A DNA stretch of 7,904 nucleotides from Firmicutes bacterium UBA911 (GTDB taxonomy: Bacteria > Bacillota > Desulfotomaculia > Desulfotomaculales > Desulforudaceae): positions 1 to 7,904 of the forward strand of contig DBEH01000043.1 in the NCBI GenBank assembly GCA_002294005.1, read 5' to 3'. Every line of letters starts with the position of its first letter. The first letter of the stretch is position 1. Positions 1 to 6,774 of the stretch are shown here, one piece after another. The translations under genes and the position numbers were made by a program. The notes below the pieces were generated by a model. That model had not been told where the DNA came from. It did no database searches and saw only the letters and a program-made list of their open reading frames with translations.

Positions 1-114
1 ACTTACCGGATTCAAGTTGAAAACGTGCTTCAGCGCTTCGCCCCTAGTGTCGGCACCTTCCACCATGATATCCTCATCGTCAAGCTCAAAATCCAACATC
101 GGTTCCTCGAACAC
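1..114 (-). CDS. Possible partial CDS, acidic hypothetical protein (N-terminal end, runs off the left edge)
   Basis: I do not recognise this protein. The minus-strand frame is open from a stop at 178-180 to the window edge. Within it a GTG at 112-114 has AAGGAGGT ahead of it with 8 bases from AGGAGG to the start, a very good ribosome-binding site. An ATG at 97-99 preceded by GAGG is an alternative. The readable part is strongly acidic (MLDFELDDEDIMVEGADT near the start, then GEALKHVFNLNP), which looks like protein rather than noise. The opposite strand gives a serine-rich low-complexity shadow, as expected opposite an acidic protein. Only 38 codons are visible, so no family can be named. It would be the next gene downstream of the mannose cassette, with its own start signal. 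It could also be a chance ORF or the remnant of a decayed gene. Confidence 0.35.
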   Translation of the reverse strand, partial: MFEEPMLDFELDDEDIMVEGADTRGEALKHVFNLNPVS

Positions 115-239
115 CCCGAGCACCTCCTTCCAGTTTTGCCCATCATATGAAGAAGCCGCCCAAAATGTGTACCGCCGTTAAAAGATTTGGCGATAGACGG
201 CCTCGGCTTTGGCCTCCGAAATTTAAGCCGGACATTGCC

Positions 240-317
240 AAAAAACGAAAAAACTGCGTCGATGCGCGGTTGCGTTGGTTTGGGGGTCTGGAAGCTACTC
301 CGCCGTCAGAGCGGCGG
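240..317 (-). terminator. Possible transcription end of the operon: hairpin plus T tracts
   Basis: Forty-four bases past the stop of the last long gene the minus strand can form a 6-bp GC hairpin (300-305 with 312-317, CCGCCG/CGGCGG, 6-base loop). It is not followed directly by T residues. About 45 bases further on come two T6 runs separated by CG (minus strand, 253 to 240), with only a 3-bp stem before them. Neither part is a textbook intrinsic terminator. Their position after the last gene, in the only relatively AT-richer gap, makes this the best candidate for the operon end. The rest of 115-361 shows no convincing gene. Confidence 0.35.
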
Positions 318-361
318 TTTGGGTGATTTCCATTTCCAGCTTCAGCTTGTCGTGGCACGGG

Positions 362-2710
362 TCACACACGGAGACATCTCTGGGGGCGGATGTGCTGAAT
401 AGGGCTGCCGTTGGTCCCGTTCCCCTCTTTGGGCACCTGCTGCCCGACCACCTCGAACATGGTCAAAAGCGAAATCAGCCAGGCCAGGGTGGACTCGGCG
501 CCCTGGTTCGCGTTCACCCCCTGCGGGGTCAGGCCGTCGTAGCAACCGCCGGTGGTGAAGTCGTAAAGCGGCAGGTTCAGGTCGTTGAAGCCCAGGAACC
601 AGTTCAGGCAGCGGCGCGCCTCGACGATCCACCGGAAGTCGCCGGTGCCGCGAAAAGCCTCGATGCAGGCCTCCACCAGCGCCATGGCGTCCAGCGGCTG
701 CTGGTCGAAGTTGGATCGCCGGCCGTCGCGGGTCAGCCAACCGGCGTTGCCGATCAGGCAAAGGTGGCCGTTTTCCGCCGTCTGCTGTTCCAGGAGCCAC
801 TCCAAGGCTTGGAGCCCAATCCTAAAATGGCCGGGGTCGGACATGCGGCGGCCGGCCACCAGGAGGGCGTGCGGCAGTTTAGCGTTGTCGTAGGTGACGA
901 CGTCCTCGCCCCAGAGCCAGCCCGCGTCCGCATTCTCCCTGAACGCGCGGTGCAGCCTGTTCGCCAGGAGATCGCACAGCCGGCGCGCCTCCGCGTCCCC
1001 GGCGTAGGCTTCCATGTAGGAATGCAGGCCCACCAGTGAATAAGCCCACGCCCGGGGTGAAGTGAACGGTTCGATCACGGCCAGACCCTCGGTGAACAGC
1101 CGGGCGGCCAGGAAATGGACCGCGTCGTTGGGCGCGTCCCGGACCACCACGCCCAGGCTCCACAGGGCGCGGCCGTGGGCGTCCTCGCTCCCCGCCGTCT
1201 CCAGCCAGTGCCGGTCGTAGGACATGAAGTTCCGAAAGCGGCCGTTTTCCCGGTTGAAGGCGTGAAACAAAAACGCCAGATATTTCCGGATGAGCGGGAT
1301 GACCGCCTTGTTTTCAAACAGCGAATGGCACATAGTGGTGGCGATCAGGGCCCGGGCCTGGTCATCGGTGCAGTAGCCGTGTTCCCGGTTGGGGGTGGTA
1401 TAAGCGCAGTGCTGCAGGATCCCGGTGTCGTCGGTGATCAGCAGCAGGTGCTGCAGGTTCAGTCTGGGGAGCTGTTCCACCATCCGCGTCGGGTAGTCGG
1501 TGTGGGAAGCCCTCGGTCTGCTCATGGGCCTTTCCAGCACGCGGGCGAAGAGGTCCACGTAGCCCCGCGCCACTTCCTTCCAGACCATCTGCCGGCCGAA
1601 CTGGTAGGCGCGCTTGCGCATGGCGTTCCGTTCCGGCTCGTCGTCCAGGACGCCGATGATCGTACGGGCCATGGCGTTTGCGTCCCCGAAAGGCACCAAC
1701 CGGCCCCGCCCCCCGGCGAGCAATTCCTCGGCGTGCCAGTACGGCGTGGAAATCACCGCTTTGCCGGCGCCCACGGCGTAGGAGAGGGTGCCCGAGGTGA
1801 TCTGGTCCGGCGACAGGTAGGGCGAGATAAAGAGGTCGGCGGCCCCGATATAGCGGCAAAGCTCGTCGCTGCCGGTGTATTTGTTGTCGAAGCGCACGTG
1901 GGACTCGAGCCCCAGGCGGCCGACCAACTGGTGCAGGCTGTGCCGGTAGGCGTCGCCGGTATGCTTGATCACGTGCGGGTGGGTCGCCCCAAGGATGATG
2001 TAGATGAGGTTCGGATGGCGTTTGAGCACTTCGGGCAGGGCCTGGATCACCAGCTCGAAGCCCTTGCCGGGGTGGAGCAGCCCGAACGACAAAAGCACCG
2101 TGCGGCTTTCCACGCCGAAAGTGTCCTTGTAAAAGCTCGGGTCGACGAAGGCGAAGTCCGGGATGCCGTGCGGGATGCGGGTGATCTTGGCGTCGGGGAC
2201 GTCGTAGACGTCCCGCAGTATCTCGCGGCCCTTGTCGGTCATCACCACCATCTGTTCCGAATGCTCGGCCAGTTCCACAAGGATCGACCTCTGCTGTTCC
2301 GACGGTTCGGTCAGGACGGTGTGCAAAACGGTCACGACCGGCATCCTTAAGTTTCGGACCAGGTGCAATACGTGGCCGCCGCTCCGGCCGCCGAAGATCC
2401 CGTACTCATGCTGCACCACCGCGAGGTCCGCCTGGTTCACGTTCAGGTATTCGGCGGCCCGCAGGTAGTCCGGCAGACTCGACTGGCGGATCTGGAACTT
2501 GACCCTCTTGGAGTAGGCGTACCCCTTGTCCGTGTCGTCCATGGCCACGACGGTCACCGGGCAGGTCACCAACTCCGCCTCCAGCGCGCCGGCCAAATCG
2601 TGCGTGAAGGTGGCGAGACCGCACTTCCGGGGAACGTAGGTCCCGACCATGGCCACCGACTTGAGCCTGTCCCTTTTGACCCTGTTCACCGGCCAAAACC
2701 CCCTCCTCAT
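362..2710 (-). CDS. GT4-like glycosyltransferase fused to a C-terminal helical glycosidase-like domain
   Basis: A 782-residue two-part protein. Residues about 17-392 form a GT-B, GT4-like glycosyltransferase: VGTYVPRKCGLATF (22-35) at the N-terminal glycine loop, VQHEYGIFGG (99-108), and LSFGLLHPGKG (207-217) at the start of the nucleotide-sugar half. The GT4 E-x7-E motif is not present. The aligned stretch has Gln303 and Tyr311 instead (within SPDQITSGTLSYAVGAGK), and the usual Arg before the PxKG loop is Leu211. Residues about 408-755 form an alpha-helical domain with conserved-looking acidic and aromatic motifs (TDDQARAL at 448, SEDAHGRALW at 508, NFDQQPLDA at 667, GGCYDGL at 721, NQGAESTLAWL at 735). 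It resembles six-hairpin (alpha/alpha) glycosidase toroids. No signal peptide or membrane segment is seen, so it is probably cytosolic. It lies 24 bases after the GH130 gene and likely acts on the same mannoside. The start is uncertain: the ATG at 2710 lacks a Shine-Dalgarno site, while GTG at 2689 follows AGGAGG by 12 bases. Confidence 0.88.
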   Translation of the reverse strand: MRRGFWPVNRVKRDRLKSVAMVGTYVPRKCGLATFTHDLAGALEAELVTCPVTVVAMDDTDKGYAYSKRVKFQIRQSSLPDYLRAAEYLNVNQADLAVVQHEYGIFGGRSGGHVLHLVRNLRMPVVTVLHTVLTEPSEQQRSILVELAEHSEQMVVMTDKGREILRDVYDVPDAKITRIPHGIPDFAFVDPSFYKDTFGVESRTVLLSFGLLHPGKGFELVIQALPEVLKRHPNLIYIILGATHPHVIKHTGDAYRHSLHQLVGRLGLESHVRFDNKYTGSDELCRYIGAADLFISPYLSPDQITSGTLSYAVGAGKAVISTPYWHAEELLAGGRGRLVPFGDANAMARTIIGVLDDEPERNAMRKRAYQFGRQMVWKEVARGYVDLFARVLERPMSRPRASHTDYPTRMVEQLPRLNLQHLLLITDDTGILQHCAYTTPNREHGYCTDDQARALIATTMCHSLFENKAVIPLIRKYLAFLFHAFNRENGRFRNFMSYDRHWLETAGSEDAHGRALWSLGVVVRDAPNDAVHFLAARLFTEGLAVIEPFTSPRAWAYSLVGLHSYMEAYAGDAEARRLCDLLANRLHRAFRENADAGWLWGEDVVTYDNAKLPHALLVAGRRMSDPGHFRIGLQALEWLLEQQTAENGHLCLIGNAGWLTRDGRRSNFDQQPLDAMALVEACIEAFRGTGDFRWIVEARRCLNWFLGFNDLNLPLYDFTTGGCYDGLTPQGVNANQGAESTLAWLISLLTMFEVVGQQVPKEGNGTNGSPIQHIRPQRCLRV
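2702..2707 (-). promoter_or_regulatory. AGGAGG Shine-Dalgarno that may set a GTG start for the last long gene
   Basis: On the minus strand AGGAGG follows immediately after the ATG at 2708-2710, so it cannot serve that ATG. It sits 12 bases before an in-frame GTG at 2687-2689. That spacing is long but usable, and the resulting protein (775 residues) would begin VNRVKRDRLKSVAMVG, still ahead of the glycosyltransferase glycine loop. If so, the ATG start annotated here is 7 codons too long. Confidence 0.45.
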
Positions 2711-2718
2711 TTACCCGC

Positions 2719-2734
2719 GCCCGCCCGGGCGGGC
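2719..2734. repeat. Perfect 16-bp GC palindrome between the GH130 and fused-GT genes
   Basis: GCCCGCCCGGGCGGGC reads identically on both strands and begins directly after the TAG stop of the GH130 gene (2735-2737). In RNA it would form a very stable hairpin if a few central bases open as a loop. No T run follows, so it is not an obvious intrinsic terminator. It fills 16 of the 24 intercistronic bases and leaves no room for a normal ribosome-binding site ahead of the ATG at 2710. An mRNA-stability, processing or attenuation role is possible but inferred. Confidence 0.7.
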
Positions 2735-4204
2735 CTACGTCAGGCTTTGCAGCAACATGTCCAGCGGGACCGTGGCGATCCCGGACGCCCAGTCGGACAT
2801 GGCATAGGCAATGACCAGCACGTCGCGGTGCACCACCGCCCCGCAAGTGTAAACCACGTTCGGCACGTAGCCCTCGCGCTCGTATTCATTCGGGCTCAGG
2901 ATCGGCTCGGACGTGCGCCCGATGAGCCTGGAGGGGTCGTCTAAATCCAAAAGGTCCACCCCCAGGCAGTATTTGCGCATCGGCCCCACCCCGTGGGTCA
3001 GCACCAGCCACCCGGCCGGTGTTTCGATCGGCGAACCCCCGTTGCCGATCTGCACGAACTCCCAGGGACTGACCGGACCGCGGATGAGTTCGTCTGTGTC
3101 CCAAGCGTACAGCGAGTCCGAGAAAGCGACGTAGTTGCACTCGTTGTCGCGCCGGCAGAGCATGGCGTACTTGCCGTTGACGCGGCGCGGGAAAAGCGCC
3201 ATCCCCTTGTTTTGCGCGGCCTTGCCCGTCAGCGTGACCGACTTGAAGTTCAGGAACTCCTTGGTCTCCAAGAGCTTCGAGGCGATGGCGAACCCGTTGT
3301 AGCCGGTGTAGGTGGCGTAGTAGGTCGCTTCGCCGTCGTCGTCGACAAAGCGCACCAGGCGCGCGTCCTCAATCCCCCGGCATTCGTTCTCCACCATCGG
3401 GAAGAGGATCCGGCCCGAAATGCGGGTGCCCTGCGGGAAACGAACCCGGTAGCACGACTGCTGCAGCCACTGTACAACGTTGTGCAGTTCGAAACGAAGG
3501 CGTTTCGGCAGGGTGCGCTCGGTTTCAAACCGCGCCTTCAGGGCCTCGACTTCCCCCAGAGTGAACTCGTCGGGCAACTCGTCAACGAGCTTTTCCACCG
3601 CTTTGCTGAGGGCCCCCCTCTGGACGAGCCGCGCCCGCAAGAGGCTCTTGCTGAAGGTTTCGCACGGCAGCCATTCCGGAGTCTCCAGGAACGGGCTGAT
3701 CGGGCGGGTCTTGATCTGGTAGTCGCTCGTGATCACGCAACTTCTGAATTCCAGCGAGGAGATGTGCCCCTCCCCCATGCAGCGGTAGGTCAAAAGGTAG
3801 CGGGTCTCGCCTTGCCGCAGGCCGCTCTGGTCGGGGTGCAAGGCGATGGACGGGTTCAAGACCCCCGCGGATTGGATCGAGTACTCGCTGGTAAGGTACG
3901 CCCCCAGCAAGAGCCGCCGCGCTTCCGAAAGCGGCCCGCCCTCCGGCAGGTAACAGGAAACGGCCCGGTAGTTATCCTCCAGAACCGCCTGGAAACGCCG
4001 GTGGCGGTGGGCGAACTCGTCGATCACCTGGCCCAGCAAAACAGTGACCTGCTCCTCGGAGAGGGTCAGCACGCGGCCGATGATCCGGCGCACCCGCTCC
4101 TCGTTACCCGGAATAAAGGGTTTGGTGATCACCCGCGAAGCATCGGCCTGCCTGATTTCGGCCCTCCGGGTGGCCACCACGCAAAGTGCGCCTCGCTGCG
4201 CCAT
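2735..4204 (-). CDS. GH130-family beta-mannoside phosphorylase/hydrolase, long form
   Basis: A 489-residue protein of the GH130 five-bladed beta-propeller family, which cleaves beta-mannosides. Known members are phosphorylases that release mannose-1-phosphate (beta-1,4- or beta-1,2-linked substrates) or beta-1,2-mannosidases. The catalytic-acid motif is RGIEDAR, with Asp280. Other family-like stretches are VLNPSI (115-120), NKGMALFPRR (332-341), IGNGGSPIET (387-396), LTHG (402-405), and YVPNVVYTCGAVV (446-458). The usual YYGAAD-like ending is YAMSDWASGIA here (467-477). The protein is longer than typical roughly 320-residue members because of about 100 extra N-terminal residues and an insert near 170-260. 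There is no signal peptide, so it should act inside the cell on an imported or self-made mannoside. The ATG at 4204 has only a weak AAGGCGG upstream. A GTG at codon 9 or 10 is an alternative, and the conserved-looking region starts near SRVITKPFIPG (23). Phosphorylase versus hydrolase, and linkage, cannot be settled here. Confidence 0.88.
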   Translation of the reverse strand: MAQRGALCVVATRRAEIRQADASRVITKPFIPGNEERVRRIIGRVLTLSEEQVTVLLGQVIDEFAHRHRRFQAVLEDNYRAVSCYLPEGGPLSEARRLLLGAYLTSEYSIQSAGVLNPSIALHPDQSGLRQGETRYLLTYRCMGEGHISSLEFRSCVITSDYQIKTRPISPFLETPEWLPCETFSKSLLRARLVQRGALSKAVEKLVDELPDEFTLGEVEALKARFETERTLPKRLRFELHNVVQWLQQSCYRVRFPQGTRISGRILFPMVENECRGIEDARLVRFVDDDGEATYYATYTGYNGFAIASKLLETKEFLNFKSVTLTGKAAQNKGMALFPRRVNGKYAMLCRRDNECNYVAFSDSLYAWDTDELIRGPVSPWEFVQIGNGGSPIETPAGWLVLTHGVGPMRKYCLGVDLLDLDDPSRLIGRTSEPILSPNEYEREGYVPNVVYTCGAVVHRDVLVIAYAMSDWASGIATVPLDMLLQSLT

Positions 4205-4237
4205 TTTTTCTACCGCCTTTTCGAAGATGATTGCTTC

Positions 4238-6676
4238 CTAACTTTGGCCGTCCATTTCCGCCAGTATCTCCGCGGTCTTTTGCCCCAGGAGCGCCTCGTC
4301 GGCGCGTGTCTCCACGTTCAGCCGGACCACGGGCTCGGTGTTCGACATGCGCAGGTTGAAGCGCCACTTCTCAAACTCCAGGCTGATGCCGTCGGTTTCG
4401 TCCACGTGCCGCGCTCCGGGCTCGTATTTGGCTCTTACCCGGGCGATCACCGCGGCCGGGTCGGCGACCGACCGGTTGATTTCCCCGCTGATCGGGAAAA
4501 GCCGCATCCGCTCACCCACCAACTCCGAAAGCGGCTTTCCGGTCCGGCTCATGATCTCCAGCACCAGGAGCCAGGGGATCATCCCGCTGTCGCAGTAGGC
4601 GAAATCGCGGAAGTAGTGGTGAGCCGACATCTCGCCCCCGTACGCGGCGTCTTCGGCGCGCATGCGCTCTTTGATGAACGCGTGCCCGGTCTTGTTCAGC
4701 ACGGGCACGCCGCCCGCCTGGCGGACTATTTCTATGGTATTCCAGGTCAGCCGCGGATCGTGAATAATCTTTGCCCCGGGGTGCAGCGCCAACTGGTGCC
4801 CGGCCAGGAGCCCGACGATGTAGTAACCCTCGACGAAAACCCCCTTCTCGTCAAAGAGGAAGCAGCGGTCGAAGTCGCCGTCCCAGGCGATGCCGATGTC
4901 CGCCCCCTCTTGCAGTACGGCTTCGGCCGTGACCAGGCGGTTCTCCGGCAGCAGCGGGTTCGGCACGCCGTTGGGGAAGGTGCCGTCGGGCGCAAAGAAG
5001 CGTTTCTTAAACCGGAAGGGCAGGTGCGGCTCAAGGGCGTCGATCACCAATCCGGCCCCGCCGTTGCCGGCGTTGCACACCACCTTGAAGGGCTTCAGGA
5101 CGGAGCGGTCCACGTAGCGCAAGAGGTGGGCGACGTAACGGTCCATGGTCGCCACCCGGGTGACCAGCCCCGGGCGGGCGGGCGCCGGAAGACCGGCCGC
5201 CAGGCCGCCGGCGGCGAGCAGCGCCTCCATCTCCCGCAGCCCGGAATCGCCGCTCACCGGCCGGGCCTCCTTCCGGACCAGTTTCATGCCGTTATAGTCC
5301 ACCGGGTTGTGGCTGGCGGTGACCATTATGCCGCCGTCAACCCCCAGGTCGAAGGTGGCGAAGTAGACCTGTTCGGTGCCGCAAAGGCCGATATCCAGCA
5401 CGTCCACCCCGCTGTCGGTCAGGCCCCTGGTGAGCGCCCGGCTTAAAGGCGGGCTGGAGAGGCGCACGTCTTGTCCCACCACCACCCGCTCCGGCCGGAA
5501 CAGGGCCGTGAAAGCCTGCCCGACGGCGTAGGCGATGTCCTCATTCAAGTCGTCCGGGACCCGGCCCCGGAGGTCGTACGCCTTAAAGCACGCCGTGCGT
5601 TTTCTTGGTTCCGCCAACTCCTTCAACTCCTCGGCCCGCTCCCGGGGCATGATTAGGGTTTCTTTCCCGGCCCGGACCACGACCAAGTCCCGCACCCCAA
5701 TCAGGCTGACGGTCTCGGAAGGATCTTCGCAGCAGACGATGTTCGACCCTGCGTCCAGCGACCGTACCCGGCCCCGGCAGGCGTTGCCGGACGTGTCTTT
5801 ATCCAAGAAAGGCTCCAGCGCGGTCCACCCGCCCACGTCGCTCCAGGAAAACGTCGCCGCCACGGCCCGCACGTTTTCCGCCTTTTCCATCACCCCGTGG
5901 TCGATGGAAACCGCGGGCAACAGGGGAAACAGGCGCCGCAGCCCGGCGGTCCAATCTCCGGCGCCGTCGAGCGCAGCCAAGGGCTCGAGCGCCCCCAGGT
6001 GCCCGGGCAGGTGTTGTCGCAGCGCCTCCAGGATGGTGCCGGCCGTCCACACGAAAATTCCGCTGTTCCAGAAGAACCGGCCGCTTTCCAGGTAGGCCCG
6101 GGCCGTTTCGGCGTCCGGCTTCTCCTTGAACCGCAGCAGCCGGTAGTGCGCCACGCCGCCGTCGTCAAGAAGCTTTTCCCCGCGCTCCAGGTAGCCGTAA
6201 CCGGTCGCCGGGTGGGCCGGCGGGATGCCGAACGTGTACAGGGCCTTTTCCTTCCGGGCGGCGGCCATGGCCGAGGCCAACACCCGCCGGAACTCGTCCA
6301 CCGGGTGGATGACGTGGTCGGCGGGCAACACCGCCATTACCGGGTCGCCGAAGCGCCGGCGGCACAAAAGGGCGGCTAGCGCCACCGCGCCGGCCGTGTC
6401 CCGCCGCGCCGGTTCGCCGATGATGTTCGCGTCCGGAATCTCGGGCAGTTGGGTGCGCACCAGGGATGCAAACCGCTCGTTGGTGAGCACCAGGGCGTGC
6501 TCCGGCGCCACGAACGCCGCCAGGCGGTCGTAGGTCTGCTGGAGGAGCGAACGCTTCCCAAAAAGCTGCAGGAATTGCTTGGGCCGGTCTTCCCTGCTTA
6601 ACGGCCAGAACCGGGTGCCCACCCCCCCGGCCATGATCACCGCCACGGGGAACTGCCTTTGCTCCAGAGCCGTCAT
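4238..6676 (-). CDS. manC-manB: Bifunctional mannose-1-phosphate guanylyltransferase / phosphomannomutase fusion
   Basis: An 812-residue fusion of two consecutive steps to GDP-mannose. Residues about 9-350 are a ManC-type guanylyltransferase (mannose-1-P + GTP to GDP-mannose + PPi): AGGVGTRFWPLSREDRPKQF region (16-35), LPADHVI (117-123), FKEKP (183-187), FFWNSGIFVW (201-210), and FSWSDVGGW (276-284). The C-terminal cupin/isomerase domain found in AlgA-type ManC is absent. Instead, after a short linker, residues about 364-812 form a ManB/CpsG-type phosphomannomutase (mannose-6-P to mannose-1-P): KAYDLRG (365-371), TASHNP with phospho-Ser455, metal loop DGDFDR (Asp599, Asp601, Asp603), sugar loop GEMSAHHYF (681-689), and phosphate loop RMSNTEP with Arg785. 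All key residues are intact in both halves. AAGGAG lies 8 bases before the ATG, which supports this start. It sits 73 bases after the GT4 gene and 33 bases before the GH130 gene. The order is nucleotidyltransferase first, mutase second. Confidence 0.95.
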   Translation of the reverse strand: MTALEQRQFPVAVIMAGGVGTRFWPLSREDRPKQFLQLFGKRSLLQQTYDRLAAFVAPEHALVLTNERFASLVRTQLPEIPDANIIGEPARRDTAGAVALAALLCRRRFGDPVMAVLPADHVIHPVDEFRRVLASAMAAARKEKALYTFGIPPAHPATGYGYLERGEKLLDDGGVAHYRLLRFKEKPDAETARAYLESGRFFWNSGIFVWTAGTILEALRQHLPGHLGALEPLAALDGAGDWTAGLRRLFPLLPAVSIDHGVMEKAENVRAVAATFSWSDVGGWTALEPFLDKDTSGNACRGRVRSLDAGSNIVCCEDPSETVSLIGVRDLVVVRAGKETLIMPRERAEELKELAEPRKRTACFKAYDLRGRVPDDLNEDIAYAVGQAFTALFRPERVVVGQDVRLSSPPLSRALTRGLTDSGVDVLDIGLCGTEQVYFATFDLGVDGGIMVTASHNPVDYNGMKLVRKEARPVSGDSGLREMEALLAAGGLAAGLPAPARPGLVTRVATMDRYVAHLLRYVDRSVLKPFKVVCNAGNGGAGLVIDALEPHLPFRFKKRFFAPDGTFPNGVPNPLLPENRLVTAEAVLQEGADIGIAWDGDFDRCFLFDEKGVFVEGYYIVGLLAGHQLALHPGAKIIHDPRLTWNTIEIVRQAGGVPVLNKTGHAFIKERMRAEDAAYGGEMSAHHYFRDFAYCDSGMIPWLLVLEIMSRTGKPLSELVGERMRLFPISGEINRSVADPAAVIARVRAKYEPGARHVDETDGISLEFEKWRFNLRMSNTEPVVRLNVETRADEALLGQKTAEILAEMDGQS

Positions 6677-6684
6677 CTCTGTCT

Positions 6685-6690
6685 CTCCTT
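6685..6690 (-). promoter_or_regulatory. Shine-Dalgarno site of the guanylyltransferase/mutase gene
   Basis: AAGGAG on the minus strand ends 8 bases before the ATG at 6674-6676. It is the best ribosome-binding site of the three downstream genes and fixes the start of the fusion protein. Confidence 0.8.
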
Positions 6691-6716
6691 AAAAGCCCTT
6701 TTTTCTCCCCGGCACG

Positions 6717-6738
6717 CCCCGGTTCATACTGCCCGGGG
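6717..6738 (-). repeat. Intercistronic GC hairpin between the GT4 and manC-manB genes
   Basis: CCCCGG (6733-6738 read on minus) pairs with CCGGGG (6717-6722) around a 10-base loop. It lies just after the GT4 stop and overlaps the second unit of the 26-bp tandem duplication. No T run follows before the next ribosome-binding site, so a complete terminator is unlikely. Partial attenuation or mRNA protection is possible. Confidence 0.5.
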
Positions 6739-6774
6739 CCCGCCCCGCTTTACACCGCCCGGGGCCCGCCCCGC
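6723..6774 (-). repeat. Imperfect 26-bp tandem duplication of the GT4 gene end
   Basis: Two adjacent 26-base units (6749-6774 and 6723-6748) share 23 bases. The first 18 bases, GCGGGGCGGGCCCCGGGC, are identical. The three differences are all G/A transitions. The upstream unit encodes the last residues RGGPRAV and the TAA stop. Read in its own frame, the downstream unit gives the same RGGPRAV followed by TGA. The period is not a multiple of three and the first stop intervenes, so the second copy is not translated as part of the protein. Confidence 0.9.

Noticed and set aside
143..358. 71-codon minus-strand ORF just after the last long gene
   Set aside because: Its composition is Arg/Asn/Gly-rich without family features, it starts inside the gene-end region, and it spans the hairpin and T tracts of the probable operon end.
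1115..2350. 411-codon plus-strand open frame opposite the fused GT gene
   Set aside because: The translation is a His/Val/Gly-rich shadow of the real gene, without motifs or a ribosome site that I could support.
2993..5446. Very long plus-strand open frame (817 codons) opposite the GH130 and manC-manB genes
   Set aside because: It is antisense to two genes with complete recognisable motifs, crosses their junction, and its translation shows no coherent domain. Long antisense frames are common in GC-rich coding DNA.
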